Origin: Skeletonema tropicum
Taxonomy: Eukaryota > Bacillariophyta > Thalassiosirophyceae > Thalassiosirales > Thalassiosiraceae
Direction: 5' to 3'
DNA: 64,000 nucleotides
Assembly (NCBI GenBank): GCA_037178625.1
Contig: CM074146.1
Location: 1,054,001-1,118,000 of the forward strand
Below the pieces are notes generated by a model, which made no database searches, had not been told where the DNA came from, and was given only the letters and a program-made list of their open reading frames with translations. Of this stretch, positions 31,845-41,205 are shown one piece after another; positions within the stretch are counted from its first letter, which is position 1; each line of letters begins with the position of its first letter. The position numbers and the translations under genes are program-made.

Positions 31845-32498
31845 ATGTCCAGCTCCATCGGTGAAGTCCTACACCTACTCGTGCGTCAAGACTGGGAGAC
31901 CTTACGGTCAACCGCACTCTCCGACCCAACACTCTTTCGAAACATGGCCAGCGCCGTATCGGCGTGCTCCGAGTTCAACGGGATGACCCTCCTACATGCT
32001 GCAGTTCGCTACAATCCTCCATCCGATATCATTGCTCAAATGATTCATATCTGCCCTCACATGACAGCAGCCATGGATTGTCTCGATCGGACACCTCTTC
32101 ATGTGGCTGCGGGCTCTGGAGCAAATCCAGAAGTTATTGCGATGATAGCACATGCTTATCCTCCTGCATGCGACATCCAAGATCGAGGTGGTAAGACTCC
32201 ATTGCATTTTGCATGTGATGATTCCTGCTCCTTATTTGAAGACCATGGCGACATTACCTCTTCCAAACAAGTGCTGAATCACGAATCAATCCATGCCTTG
32301 CTATCATACTCAGTCCGAGCGGCTACATTCCATGACCACGAGGACTTGATCCCGCTTCAACATGCAATACTGAGCCATGCCTCCTTGAGAACTTTGAGAT
32401 TGATCCAGACCGCTATGAAGTATTTTAGTGATCAACAGCAACAGTCTTTTACGGAGAGTCCGTGTAAGAGGGCAAGGAGGGCTGTAGGTGTCGTTTGA
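31845..32498 (+). CDS. Ankyrin-repeat protein, left copy
   Basis: 217 residues from an ATG in a CACCATG context. After an N-terminal helical part (residues 1-45), ankyrin units are seen as NGMTLLHAAVRYNP (~46), DRTPLHVAAGSGANP (~80), GKTPLHFACDDS (~117) and a weaker unit DLIPLQHAILSH (~165). The C-terminus carries CKRARRA, a basic cluster that could be a nuclear signal. Ankyrin proteins mediate protein-protein contacts and no enzymatic domain is present. The paralogue on the other arm of the inverted duplication (41979-42629) is about 88-90% identical by eye. Both stay open, which suggests recent duplication or selection. Confidence 0.85.
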   Translation: MSSSIGEVLHLLVRQDWETLRSTALSDPTLFRNMASAVSACSEFNGMTLLHAAVRYNPPSDIIAQMIHICPHMTAAMDCLDRTPLHVAAGSGANPEVIAMIAHAYPPACDIQDRGGKTPLHFACDDSCSLFEDHGDITSSKQVLNHESIHALLSYSVRAATFHDHEDLIPLQHAILSHASLRTLRLIQTAMKYFSDQQQQSFTESPCKRARRAVGVV

Positions 32499-32509
32499 TG
32501 AGAGAGTTT

Positions 32510-32700
32510 GAAGTTGTAATGTTGTGCAAGTGATGAAGGTGTGTATGCTATATAGTAGAATGACAGCAGAAGTGAATAATATCCTCCTAAACCTTGTAAG
32601 AGAGGGCAAGGACTTGACAAGTGTCTTTTGATAAGAATTTGAAGATGTGTGCCAGTGATTTCAAGGTGTGTGCTAAAGTAATAGATGTGAATATTCCTAA
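32510..32700 (+). repeat. Tandem duplication in the ankyrin 3' region
   Basis: The segment starting GAGGGCAAGGA (32468) and containing TTTGATGAGAGAGTTTGAAG...AAGGTGTGT recurs at about 32600-32675 with substitutions. The right-arm copy has the same doubled structure (41815-41990), so the duplication predates the inverted duplication. Confidence 0.6.
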
Positions 32701-32904
32701 ATAGAAAGATTATCATTGTATGTTACTATCTGCCTACATTACTTCTTCTGGTGCGCCCTCTCAGAGACGACATTATCTAACGATTATGTGCTGCAATAGC
32801 TTATATATTTCCCAGATTAGCAGCATTCCTTTGTTCATCCTTTGAAAAAGATGAATCAACCAGAACTTTGTTTCAAGAACCAGAAGGCGCATTGGCATGG
32901 GCCA

Positions 32905-33136
32905 TGTCCAATCTAGCTAACAATTGAGCTTATTATTGATCAATAGATGTAACGAATAGAATTATTATGAGGATTACTTTACACTGAAGAATAAAGCAGC
33001 ATCTCTCGTGAATGGACATGGATTGAGAGGGGCTGCTCTGTTTCGATCGTATCAAATGTTCCGATCGTACCAAACAAAGAAACGAGAAACACATATGAAC
33101 AGATTGTATGTCCAGTCTACTGACGTGGATGTGACA
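32905..33136 (-). repeat. 3' LTR of gypsy element
   Basis: Begins TG and ends CA (on the + strand), 232 bp. Matches 38531-38762 without a difference I could see. Left flank GGCCA. Confidence 0.95.
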
Positions 33137-33147
33137 TTCTACCCCTC

Positions 33148-36100
33148 CTAAGAGGGCGCAACGATTTGTTGTAAGACTTGAGGTGTAGGTTGCCTGTAGG
33201 GCTTGACGCGTCGGATGTTGAGACGCTCTTGTAGATGTTGGGTGAGTTGAATAGTGATGTTACCATTGACATGGATTCTTGTGATAGTGAAGGGGCCCTT
33301 CCAACGATCATCGAGTTTGGCAGGATCGAAGATCTTCTTCATGACTTGTTCTCCAACGCGATAATCGTAGCTGTACCGCTTGGCGTTGAGTCGTTTGGCA
33401 TCCTTGTCGACACGGCGTTGGCGGCGAAGGTTGATCTCGTTCATATCATATTGAACTGGAAGGTTGAAGATCATATCGCGTCCAAAGGCCAGTGCTGCTG
33501 GGGCATACCCAGTAGATTGCGACGGGGTTGCACGGATAGAACTGAGAGTATCAGATAAGATTGTTCCCATCAAGTCTTCGGCTTCAGTCAAGGTGCGAGG
33601 GTTGTGATTGGAAAGTTGAGCTCGAATGGAGTTTCCCATAGTAAGATGCAGGCGTTCGATGATCGCATTGCTTTGGGGGTTACGAGCTGTCGATGGGGCT
33701 GATGCAATACCAGCATCGTGCAACAACCGCTGGAACTGAGGTCCAATAAATTCACCACCTTGATCATGAGCGCAAACTTCGGGTCTTGGATATCTTGAGA
33801 GCCATAATTCATTGAACTTGCGAGCTACGTTTTCGCTAGTCTTGCGCTTGATGATGATGGCATCTGGGTAACCAGTGGCACGATCGATTGCCGTCAGGGC
33901 ATAGAACTCATAGGCTTTACCGTGTCGTCCTGATGTTTTGACATACCACGGGCCCACAAGGTCTACGTCACATTGCTTCCATGGATTGAGATCTTGTACT
34001 TGACGTGGAGGGAAATGGCCATAGCCGCGTTGGCCAATCTTTGTGCGCTGACAAACATCGCACGAAAAGGCTGCTATTCGGGCTGCTAATTGGGGATGAT
34101 AGAACTTGGAAAGTGCATAAGTAACTGCCTTTGCTCCTGGATGATTCAACAGGAGGTGGAAGTATTCAATCGCGGCATCCATGGCATTGTCTGTGAGGAC
34201 TATCTTCAAGGTCGATTCATCTTGAGGAGTAGGGCTATAGCAAATCAGCGACGTATCATGGCGACCAAACGTTCGACGATGGTAGAACGTTGGGGAAGTA
34301 GTGAGCTTCTGCTGAAGGGTAGGACAGCGGCTCTGCTCTCCTGCAAGCCATTGATAGCGCAAAGGGTTCTGGACGGTAGAAGGAAGATTCATGAACTGTT
34401 GCAATTGATGTAGCGGGAACTCGTCATCACTGGCCAACTCTGCTAGTTGTTCTTCAAAGATGCTGGGTTCTTCATCTTGATTGACATCTTGGGGAACTGG
34501 ATTGAATTGAACTGGAGTAGGGGATAGTTCATCCTGCCTCTTCTCGGCTCCTGAGAAATCAAACTTGGGGAGTCGACTGTACGCGTCCGCTAGCACATTA
34601 AGCTTGCCTGGATGATAGAACCATTCGGCATGAAAAGATTCGAGGAAACATCTCCAACGAAGGACTCTCTGACTGTTCAAGTTAGAGAATGTAAGGTTGC
34701 GATGGTCAGTGAAGATTTTGATCTTTGCTCCAAATAGCATGGTACGATATTCCGTGAGAGTGCTGACGATTGCCAGGAGCTCCTTCTCCATCGTTGTGTA
34801 TCGAGACTGTGCCGCCGAGAGTCTTTTGGAGTAATACGCAACAGGGCGCCCGCCTTGAAGTATGGCTGCTCCCAGTTGATAATCAGAACTGTCCGTGTAG
34901 ACTTCAAAAGGCTCATTGTGGTTGGGGTAGGCACACAAAGCATCACTTGCAATAACTTGCTTCACTTCCTGAAAAACTTTCTCTAATTCTGGAGTCCAAA
35001 CGATCGGTGCTTTCTTCTTCTGAATACCGCGGATAAGTTGAGTGAACGGAGAGAGGAGATGGCTTCGTCGAGGCCAGAAGTCACGATACCAGTTGATGAG
35101 GCCCACAAGCGTTCGCACTTCGCTAGCGTTGGTAGGCCGTTTCAAATCAAGAACCGCTTGAACTTTCTTCTGCCAAGGTTGAATGCCATCCTTGGAGACC
35201 CAATGACCAAGGAAGTCCCCTTCTGCAATACCGAATTCGCACTTCAAAGGGTTAACACTAAACCCTGCCTCTTCAAGGCGCCTGAACACTTCGTTGAGGG
35301 TGCGTGTATGGTCTTCCCAAGTATCTGACCATATGGCGATGTCATCAATGTAAACTTCAACGTCATCTAAATCTCGAAGAACTTCCTCAATAACTGACTG
35401 CGCAAATGCTGGAGAGTTGCGGAGACCCATAGGAGCTCTCGTCCAACGAAAGAGACCGAACGGTGTTGATATAGTGGTGAGGTCCTTAGCTTTGTCCGTC
35501 AATTCAAACGAATAGAACATCATGCTCAAATCAAGTTTCGTCATGTACTGGAATCCCGAACGCTTTCGGATCAGGTCCTGGATGATAGGGAGAGTATAAT
35601 CCTTGGGTTTGATGACCTTATTGAGCTCACGTAGATCTGCTATGAAACGAACTTTGCCATCTTTCTTGGGAACAATAAACGAAGGCAGTCCCCATGCAGA
35701 CGGGCCAGAGACTCTTTCAAGAACACCTATGTCGATGAGACGCAGCAACTCCTTCTTGAATGTTTCCATATGGACTCGAGGAGTAGGGTAAGGCCGCCGA
35801 AAAACTGGTTGTGCTCCTGGTTGTAATTCAATATCCATCTTGGCTCCTTTGTAGACATGAAGCTTGCCGTCGAAGAGCTTGTAATGCTTGCGTAACATCT
35901 CGCTGAGGTCCTGGCGCTGAGTCGGAGACAGATGCTGACAATTCTCTTTGATGACCTCATCCACATTTATCTCGTCATAGGTTGAATCAGCAATTGACGT
36001 AGCGAAAGAGTCGAGGTAGTTCAGATCGTCATCTTCATCTTCAATGATGCATCCATCGATTGCTGCACTTAGTCGCTCCTTTGTAAAGTTGGAGTTCATT

Positions 36101-36555
36101 GGAATGCGCTTGCCCTGCCACCCGAGCTCGAGTCTTTCGTAATCAACTATTAGACCTATCTTCCGCAGGAAATCATTACCAAGTATCAAATCAAACGAAC
36201 ACTTGGCGTCAAAGACGAGGAACTCTTGACTGTCAACGGTGAGGTTGGCATCGAATTCAGGGAACTTGATTCCTTCACCGAGGAGGGATCCAACTGGTGC
36301 ATAGTTGCCTGCAATGGTATTACATATTGTTGTTTTTGATGGTTGAAGAAGGGCTGCTCCGGGTGGTAAAACACTACGGTGAGCCATCGATACGCTGCCA
36401 CCGGTGTCAAAAAGGCACTTGAGGAAGCGATTGGATTCGACTCCATTGACTGACTTGACCATAGCGTATGCAGTTGCCATAGGGACTGTTCTGCCTTTTG
36501 AATCTACTTGGAAGGTGATCTGAGGGTCACTGAACTGAAATGACTCGTTTGTCAC
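33148..36555 (-). CDS. Gypsy pol polyprotein (protease, RT, RNase H, integrase)
   Basis: An open frame of 1135 residues without an ATG at its left end (first codon GTG), so it is probably made by frameshift from the upstream frame. Domains: aspartic protease CLFDTGGS (~47-54); reverse transcriptase with YIDD at ~402-405 and preceding FRWTRAPMGLRNSP; RNase H starting FEVYTDSS (~550) with a later TDHRNL; integrase zinc finger H...H and C-DVC (to ~833); and integrase core D in QCDVDLVGP (~860), D in CAHDQGGEF (~929) and E in NAIIERLH (~963). A C-terminal basic module has YRVGEQVM and W-KGPFTI, the GPY/F type. All catalytic residues are present. It would copy the element RNA and integrate the cDNA. 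Confidence 0.93.
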   Translation of the reverse strand: MTNESFQFSDPQITFQVDSKGRTVPMATAYAMVKSVNGVESNRFLKCLFDTGGSVSMAHRSVLPPGAALLQPSKTTICNTIAGNYAPVGSLLGEGIKFPEFDANLTVDSQEFLVFDAKCSFDLILGNDFLRKIGLIVDYERLELGWQGKRIPMNSNFTKERLSAAIDGCIIEDEDDDLNYLDSFATSIADSTYDEINVDEVIKENCQHLSPTQRQDLSEMLRKHYKLFDGKLHVYKGAKMDIELQPGAQPVFRRPYPTPRVHMETFKKELLRLIDIGVLERVSGPSAWGLPSFIVPKKDGKVRFIADLRELNKVIKPKDYTLPIIQDLIRKRSGFQYMTKLDLSMMFYSFELTDKAKDLTTISTPFGLFRWTRAPMGLRNSPAFAQSVIEEVLRDLDDVEVYIDDIAIWSDTWEDHTRTLNEVFRRLEEAGFSVNPLKCEFGIAEGDFLGHWVSKDGIQPWQKKVQAVLDLKRPTNASEVRTLVGLINWYRDFWPRRSHLLSPFTQLIRGIQKKKAPIVWTPELEKVFQEVKQVIASDALCAYPNHNEPFEVYTDSSDYQLGAAILQGGRPVAYYSKRLSAAQSRYTTMEKELLAIVSTLTEYRTMLFGAKIKIFTDHRNLTFSNLNSQRVLRWRCFLESFHAEWFYHPGKLNVLADAYSRLPKFDFSGAEKRQDELSPTPVQFNPVPQDVNQDEEPSIFEEQLAELASDDEFPLHQLQQFMNLPSTVQNPLRYQWLAGEQSRCPTLQQKLTTSPTFYHRRTFGRHDTSLICYSPTPQDESTLKIVLTDNAMDAAIEYFHLLLNHPGAKAVTYALSKFYHPQLAARIAAFSCDVCQRTKIGQRGYGHFPPRQVQDLNPWKQCDVDLVGPWYVKTSGRHGKAYEFYALTAIDRATGYPDAIIIKRKTSENVARKFNELWLSRYPRPEVCAHDQGGEFIGPQFQRLLHDAGIASAPSTARNPQSNAIIERLHLTMGNSIRAQLSNHNPRTLTEAEDLMGTILSDTLSSIRATPSQSTGYAPAALAFGRDMIFNLPVQYDMNEINLRRQRRVDKDAKRLNAKRYSYDYRVGEQVMKKIFDPAKLDDRWKGPFTITRIHVNGNITIQLTQHLQERLNIRRVKPYRQPTPQVLQQIVAPS

Positions 36556-37132
36556 AAATGCTTGGTAGCTGCAATGCTGCTCCCAAATCGACTAGTTCAT
36601 TGCCGTAAGATTCAACGACTGTATCTGGAAAAATGTTGAAATCCCAAGCTTCCGCATTAGATTGGCCTGGGATTGGATCGAGCACGTGATATTCAGGACA
36701 ATCCACTCTCTGCGCTTCGATAGCGACTACTTCATTAGTGAAAGGAATGTTGTTGATGGTTGCAGCTAGTGCATCCTCCGCAAAGTGACTATTGAACAAT
36801 TCGTTCAAGAACTCATCATCATGAAGTTGAGCGTCTGATGCGATGCGGTCGAGCATTGGTGCAGGGCTAGAAGCTGGCTGCGCTCTTGGATCCTTACATA
36901 TCGGGACTCCACTATTCAAGCTGGGCTGTGCTTGCAGAGCGGCAGGAACTGTATTATTGTTCCCGCGGATGCAACATGGAAGTTGAACATCAATCGCGCT
37001 CGGAGGCTCTGAGGTCACATTGTTGACATGATACTCAAGAGCAGCTGGGGCATTAGCATACCCTGTTACTTCTTCAAGGCTCGTAGAATAGATATCGATG
37101 AAAGTAGTGCAATTCCCAACAGGGTCGGCGTT
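36527..37132 (-). CDS. Gypsy linker frame between gag stop and pol
   Basis: Directly after the gag UGA the same frame stays open for about 200 codons to 36527 and overlaps the start of pol by about 29 bases. It has no recognised domain: acidic, with DDEFLNELFN and DTVVESYGNELVD. This looks like the C-terminal part of a longer Gag reached by UGA read-through, with pol then reached by a +1 shift in the overlap. Alternatively the UGA is a fresh nonsense mutation. Confidence 0.6.
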   Translation of the reverse strand, partial: NADPVGNCTTFIDIYSTSLEEVTGYANAPAALEYHVNNVTSEPPSAIDVQLPCCIRGNNNTVPAALQAQPSLNSGVPICKDPRAQPASSPAPMLDRIASDAQLHDDEFLNELFNSHFAEDALAATINNIPFTNEVVAIEAQRVDCPEYHVLDPIPGQSNAEAWDFNIFPDTVVESYGNELVDLGAALQLPSICDKRVISVQ

Positions 37133-38479
37133 TCAGGCCTGATGAGGGACGAAGACTCGTTGACCTTGGGCATTAACTTGGATGGAATAAAGTTGCTGTT
37201 GAACAGGTGCTGACGGAGCTGTTGCTGCAGACGTAGCAAACATTGGAGCTGGTTGCGGAGGTGCTTGGGGAACTGGAGCTGGAGGTAGTTGAGCAGGTTG
37301 TTGAGGAGCTACGAGGTAAGATCCATGTTGCTGTTGCGGGGGTTCTTGCTCGTTGCTCTTGAAACGACGCTCATAACCTTTCTTCCACCAATATGGGGCA
37401 GACGTCCTGGTTTTGCCTTGATAGAACTTCTCAGCAAGCTCCTTCTTGAAATTAGACCCGTTGAAACAATAGATACAGTCTTTCCACTTATGGTTGTGAT
37501 CAGGATGAATTGAACATTGCTTGGAGTGGAACTCCTTGCCGTTGTTGGTGTTGTTACTGTTGTTCCCATTGCCATTGCGACCGCTCTTATTGCGGTTATT
37601 CTTCTTCTTCTTCCGTTGACGTCGATCTTGGCCTCCATCTCCATCGGCTTCATCGTCATCGTCGTCATCCTTCCTCTTCCTCTTCTTCTCTTCTTGCTGT
37701 TGATACTTCTTTCGGACTTCCTTGCCGTAATCTCGAGACCACCAGGCCTCTAGATACTCCATTACGTCGGTCCATACAAGGGCGTTGTTACCATTACCTT
37801 GGAGGTCATAAACATCAACGTCCTTCTCATCTTGGAGGAAATCTTTGGCCTCCTCGGGGAGACCAAGCATCAGAGCAGTAGTCTTTTGCATATCGGAACA
37901 TTGCGCTCCTATACGAGGCATCATCTCACTGTATCTCCAAAGTTCTGACATTCGATCCACGAAGTTGCTTGGTTTGACTGGTAGGTTGAATTCCTTCTGG
38001 TGTTTGTACTGGATGCGAAGGATGTGCTGATCGAAGGCATCACCGGGGTTAGGATGTTTTGTCCACATGATGAAATAGGCACCAAGAGCATCCACGACGT
38101 CCTGATCGGTCGCTTGATTATTGTTATCCCAGTAGTCATGTCCCTCATCCATCAGCTTCCTCCACGTGTTCTTTGCAGGTCCATCGAGAAGCTTCCCGTA
38201 GTTGGCGAAGCGAGTGGCTGGGGCCCATTGACATTCATCTGCCATGTTGACGTAGGATTCGGCTTGGCCCAAGTAATGTTCAAGTTCCGTACTAGGTGCG
38301 TTATCCCTGAACACAATGAAGTCTTCCTCAATCTTGCTTCCATCTGGGCGAAGTCCATAGATCCTTTTACTTCCGAAACGAGGCATCTCCCTGAGCGCTG
38401 CTGCACTTTTGGAGGTGAGTTCGTTCCGAGCGTACCTGGTATGAAACAACCATGCGTTCTTTGATTTGTAGGTATTCAT
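37133..38479 (-). CDS. Gypsy Gag protein
   Basis: 448 residues from an ATG, 52 bp inside the 5' LTR boundary. The middle has the retrotransposon-gag helical region (W-KLMDEGHDYW, then a Trp/Leu-rich part to ~240). It is followed by a strongly basic and acidic stretch (KKRKRK, D-runs, Asn/Gly repeats) and a zinc-knuckle-like C-x3-4-H motif (CSIHPDHNHKWKDCIYC), then a Pro/Gln/Ala-rich tail. It should form the particle and bind RNA. It ends at a UGA with the frame open beyond it. Confidence 0.88.
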   Translation of the reverse strand: MNTYKSKNAWLFHTRYARNELTSKSAAALREMPRFGSKRIYGLRPDGSKIEEDFIVFRDNAPSTELEHYLGQAESYVNMADECQWAPATRFANYGKLLDGPAKNTWRKLMDEGHDYWDNNNQATDQDVVDALGAYFIMWTKHPNPGDAFDQHILRIQYKHQKEFNLPVKPSNFVDRMSELWRYSEMMPRIGAQCSDMQKTTALMLGLPEEAKDFLQDEKDVDVYDLQGNGNNALVWTDVMEYLEAWWSRDYGKEVRKKYQQQEEKKRKRKDDDDDDEADGDGGQDRRQRKKKKNNRNKSGRNGNGNNSNNTNNGKEFHSKQCSIHPDHNHKWKDCIYCFNGSNFKKELAEKFYQGKTRTSAPYWWKKGYERRFKSNEQEPPQQQHGSYLVAPQQPAQLPPAPVPQAPPQPAPMFATSAATAPSAPVQQQLYSIQVNAQGQRVFVPHQA

Positions 38480-38530
38480 TTTGTACGTAGTTTTTCTTCT
38501 TGGTTGGTTTATATGGGAGTATTAATACTG

Positions 38531-38762
38531 TGTCCAATCTAGCTAACAATTGAGCTTATTATTGATCAATAGATGTAACGAATAGAATTATTATGAGGAT
38601 TACTTTACACTGAAGAATAAAGCAGCATCTCTCGTGAATGGACATGGATTGAGAGGGGCTGCTCTGTTTCGATCGTATCAAATGTTCCGATCGTACCAAA
38701 CAAAGAAACGAGAAACACATATGAACAGATTGTATGTCCAGTCTACTGACGTGGATGTGACA
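38531..38762 (-). repeat. 5' LTR of gypsy element
   Basis: 232 bp, same as 32905-33136 by eye. Right flank GGCCA completes the 5-bp target duplication. Confidence 0.95.
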
Positions 38763-39100
38763 GGCCAAGCAGTCGGCGGCTGGTTTCATGTCAAGGACTT
38801 GGGCTTCGCAAGCTCGCTCTCCAGCTTTGCCTCTGCCGAATTTGGCGGGTCACGATGTTGATACTAATTCCGTTCGTCTCCAATGCCCAAGAAAAAAGGA
38901 ATGCACTCTGAAAATGATGAATCAGCCAGCACTTTGATTCAAGAGAACCAGAATAAGGCGCATTCGCATTGGCATCGGGCCAAGCAGTCGGCGGCTGGTT
39001 ATTGACAACGTGAGCTTCGCAAGTTCGCTGTACAGAGCCTCAGCCGAATTTGGCGGGTCACGCTGAATGATGATCTAATTCCGACTTCCGACCGTCGTCC
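38763..39100. repeat. Tandem-like units with GCCGAATTTGGCGGGTCACG
   Basis: Two units of roughly 190 bp (from 38763 and 38973) share GGCCAAGCAGTCGGCGGCTGG, a CTTCGCAAG block and the 20-mer ending GGGTCACG. Related single copies lie near 30460 and, inverted, near 40960. No open frame is conserved, so this is a non-coding repeat. Confidence 0.65.
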
Positions 39101-39367
39101 AATCTACAAGAAAATCTTAGAGTACAACCCAACCCAACATCGAGCAACGCGGAACGGCACGACACCATGGTGCGTATGAAATGAACGTTGCCACCAGACA
39201 CTGGCTGACCGCTGCTATCTCTTCGCTGGTGGTATATATAGTGTATGATCGACCCTCAAAAGCAACCTCTTGGATTGAGCATGAACTGCATATTATTATA
39301 TAATGTTTTTTCAGCGCGTGTAGATTGCAACACCAGGACAAGGTGCTACTCAACAATGCTACGAAAG

Positions 39368-39505
39368 TCAAGTACTAACAACATCATGATCTTAATATTA
39401 ATAATTTCAATAATGTTCATTCTATTCCTTCCCCTCGTCTCTTCATTTACCATCCAAGCAAATCTATCATCGAGACAACACTCCACTTTTCAAAGCATTC
39501 TCGGC
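39368..39505 (+). pseudogene. Truncated 5' copy of the methyltransferase gene
   Basis: Encodes the same leader as the intact gene (IMILILIISIMFILFLP, then VSSFTIQANLSSRQHSTFQ) and then stops matching near 39500. The frame continues with a few residues that resemble a piece of the ankyrin protein (HALLSYS) before a stop at 39548. It lacks the whole catalytic domain. It is the left-arm partner of 40727-40600 and marks the inner end of the inverted duplication. Confidence 0.75.
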
Positions 39506-39689
39506 CATGCCTTGTTATCATACTCTTATTGTTGTGTAGACAGTTTATGATACGAGAATTTGCAAGTATAATAATATTATATGCAATCTAAGCTGCCATC
39601 TCCCTCCATACATACTTATATCTCTACCCACACCGCATCTCGCTCGCTCTCTCCAGCTGTGCATCGTAAAAAACAATACATCATCTTCT

Positions 39690-40727
39690 TTACTTCCGAC
39701 GAAACGAATACAAATTCGCACCCAAATCAATCGTAGCCTCACCACTATCCGCAAATGCCAATCCCCCATCCAACACAGTCTCCCAACTACCACAACCACC
39801 ACCACCACCACCTTGAGTTTGAAACGCCTCCAAAAGTTCCTCCTGTGGTACCACAGCACTAACACATACAATAATACCATCCACTGCTGTCACTCTTGTC
39901 AATTCCTTCACCGAATCATAAAATACTTGTTTGCCGGTAATATAGATTGCGTCCAATGTACCCTTATCTAACGTCGCATCGATTGTACCAGTTGGTATTG
40001 GTAGGTCACGACAATCGGCTACTACCAACCTTGCACCACCACCAGTAGTAGCAGTAGCTGCTGCAGTACCATTGTCGTCATTATTATTTGTTGTAGCATC
40101 ATCATCTACATCATCATCATTCGTTTTTTGTAATAATCGAGTAGGTCCAAATAAGTCTCGAGCACGATCCACTCCACTCTCCGAATAATCAAATGCAATC
40201 ATATTGGTCCATCCATCATCATACATTTGAATGGGTGTGATGTCATTGCCTATCCCTGCAATCAAGACTTGAATTTGATTTTTTGTTGTTGTTGTTATTG
40301 TTGTGTCGACATCATCATCAGCAGTAGCAGTTATGGTAGTTCCAACCAACATGTCCCAAAAGGGTTGAAGTTCCCGATAATTACAATACCAAGAATATTC
40401 CTCTGCCGATAAGCCATCATCATTCGTGTTGTTATTATTGGATGGATCATCAGCATCATCATTGTTGTTGTTGTTGTTGTTTCCAGTGTACATTGTATCC
40501 CAGTATTCTTTTGTGCCGAATTTGCATTTACCATCTTGATTGATATTTGATACTGCTGCGTGATGGAGACTTGTGGTGGTTGTTAATTTACATTCATGAT
40601 GTTGTTGATGATTGTTTTGAAAAGTGGAGTGTTGTCTCGATGATAGATTTGGTTGGATGGTAAATGAAGAGACGAAAGGATGGAATAGAATGGACATTAT
40701 TGAAATTATTAATAGCAAGATCATCAT
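39690..40727 (-). CDS. METTL13/EFM4-like class I methyltransferase, probably plastid- or ER-targeted
   Basis: 345 residues. FGTKEYWDTMY (70-80) and YSWYCNYRELQPFW (111-124) are the N-terminal signature of the METTL13/EEF1A-lysine and CSKMT-like methyltransferases. The SAM-binding motif I is VLIAGIGND (154-162), the acidic loop is IAFDYSESGVD (177-187), then VVADCRDLP (235-243) and the family's DKGTLDAI (254-261). The likely substrate is a protein lysine or N-terminus. Low-complexity Asn/Asp/Thr inserts (83-105, 203-230) are unusual for the family. The N-terminus is a hydrophobic signal followed by SSF-TIQP, resembling the diatom plastid presequence with Phe after the cleavage site. A truncated copy lies to the left at 39.4 kb. 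Confidence 0.85.
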   Translation of the reverse strand: MMILLLIISIMSILFHPFVSSFTIQPNLSSRQHSTFQNNHQQHHECKLTTTTSLHHAAVSNINQDGKCKFGTKEYWDTMYTGNNNNNNNDDADDPSNNNNTNDDGLSAEEYSWYCNYRELQPFWDMLVGTTITATADDDVDTTITTTTKNQIQVLIAGIGNDITPIQMYDDGWTNMIAFDYSESGVDRARDLFGPTRLLQKTNDDDVDDDATTNNNDDNGTAAATATTGGGARLVVADCRDLPIPTGTIDATLDKGTLDAIYITGKQVFYDSVKELTRVTAVDGIIVCVSAVVPQEELLEAFQTQGGGGGGCGSWETVLDGGLAFADSGEATIDLGANLYSFRRK

Positions 40728-40979
40728 GATTTTGTTGTTACTAGGTTGCTCTGAAGGGTCGATCCTACACTATACTACCAGCGAAGAGAGATAGCAGCGG
40801 TCAGCAGTGTCTGGTGGCAACGTTCATATAGCACCATGGATTCGACACCTTCCGCGTCTCGCTCACCGCGTGCCGCCGTTGGTGTTGGGTGTTGGGTTGG
40901 GTTGTACTCTAAGATTTTCTTGTAAATTGGATGACGGTCGGAATTAGTATATCAGCGGGACCGCCAAATTCGGCAAAGG

Positions 40980-41205
40980 CAAAGCTTTCCCGTGGAGTGA
41001 TCTCACAGTCAGCTCGAGGTCCATCACCGGGCGTGTGTTGAGTGTCACCCCAGAAAATTTTGGCGACGGAACCGGTACTGAAACCCTTGGTAACGGAGTC
41101 ACGTACGGTATTAGTTTTGCTATATAATCTGTTCGATCGGTTTTGACATATGGCACACAAGGCTCGAGCTGACTGTGAGATCTCTCCGTGCACAAAGCTG
41201 CACGA
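40980..41205. repeat. Small inverted-repeat element
   Basis: GGAG(T/A)GATCTCACAGTCAGC at 40994 is mirrored at 41163-41187 over 25 bp with one mismatch. A looser GCAGCTTT-like match extends outward on both sides. The ~145-bp centre has no coding capacity. It may be a MITE; no target duplication is clear. Confidence 0.55.

Larger units (their letters stand above)
32905..38762 (-). mobile_element. Ty3/gypsy LTR retrotransposon, recent insertion
   Basis: 5858 bp. The two 232-bp LTRs (TGTCCAATC...GATGTGACA) look identical by eye and are bordered by a GGCCA target duplication (32900-32904, 38763-38767). The coding strand is minus: gag from 38479, then a linker, then pol to 33148. A purine-rich tract (AGGAGGGGTAGAA on the minus strand) lies directly before the 3' LTR, as expected. 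The domain order PR-RT-RNase H-integrase is that of Ty3/gypsy. It is inserted in the left arm of the inverted duplication, downstream of the ankyrin gene. Confidence 0.95.
31845..39540 (+). repeat. Left arm of large inverted duplication (interrupted by a gypsy element)
   Basis: Order: ankyrin gene, 3' region with internal tandem repeat, then (after the inserted element 32905-38762) a block with GGGCTTCGCAAGCTCGCTCT, then a 5' piece of the methyltransferase gene near 39370-39500. The same blocks appear in reverse order and opposite strand from 42629 back to 40600. Coordinates are the outer limits I can recognise. Confidence 0.8.
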
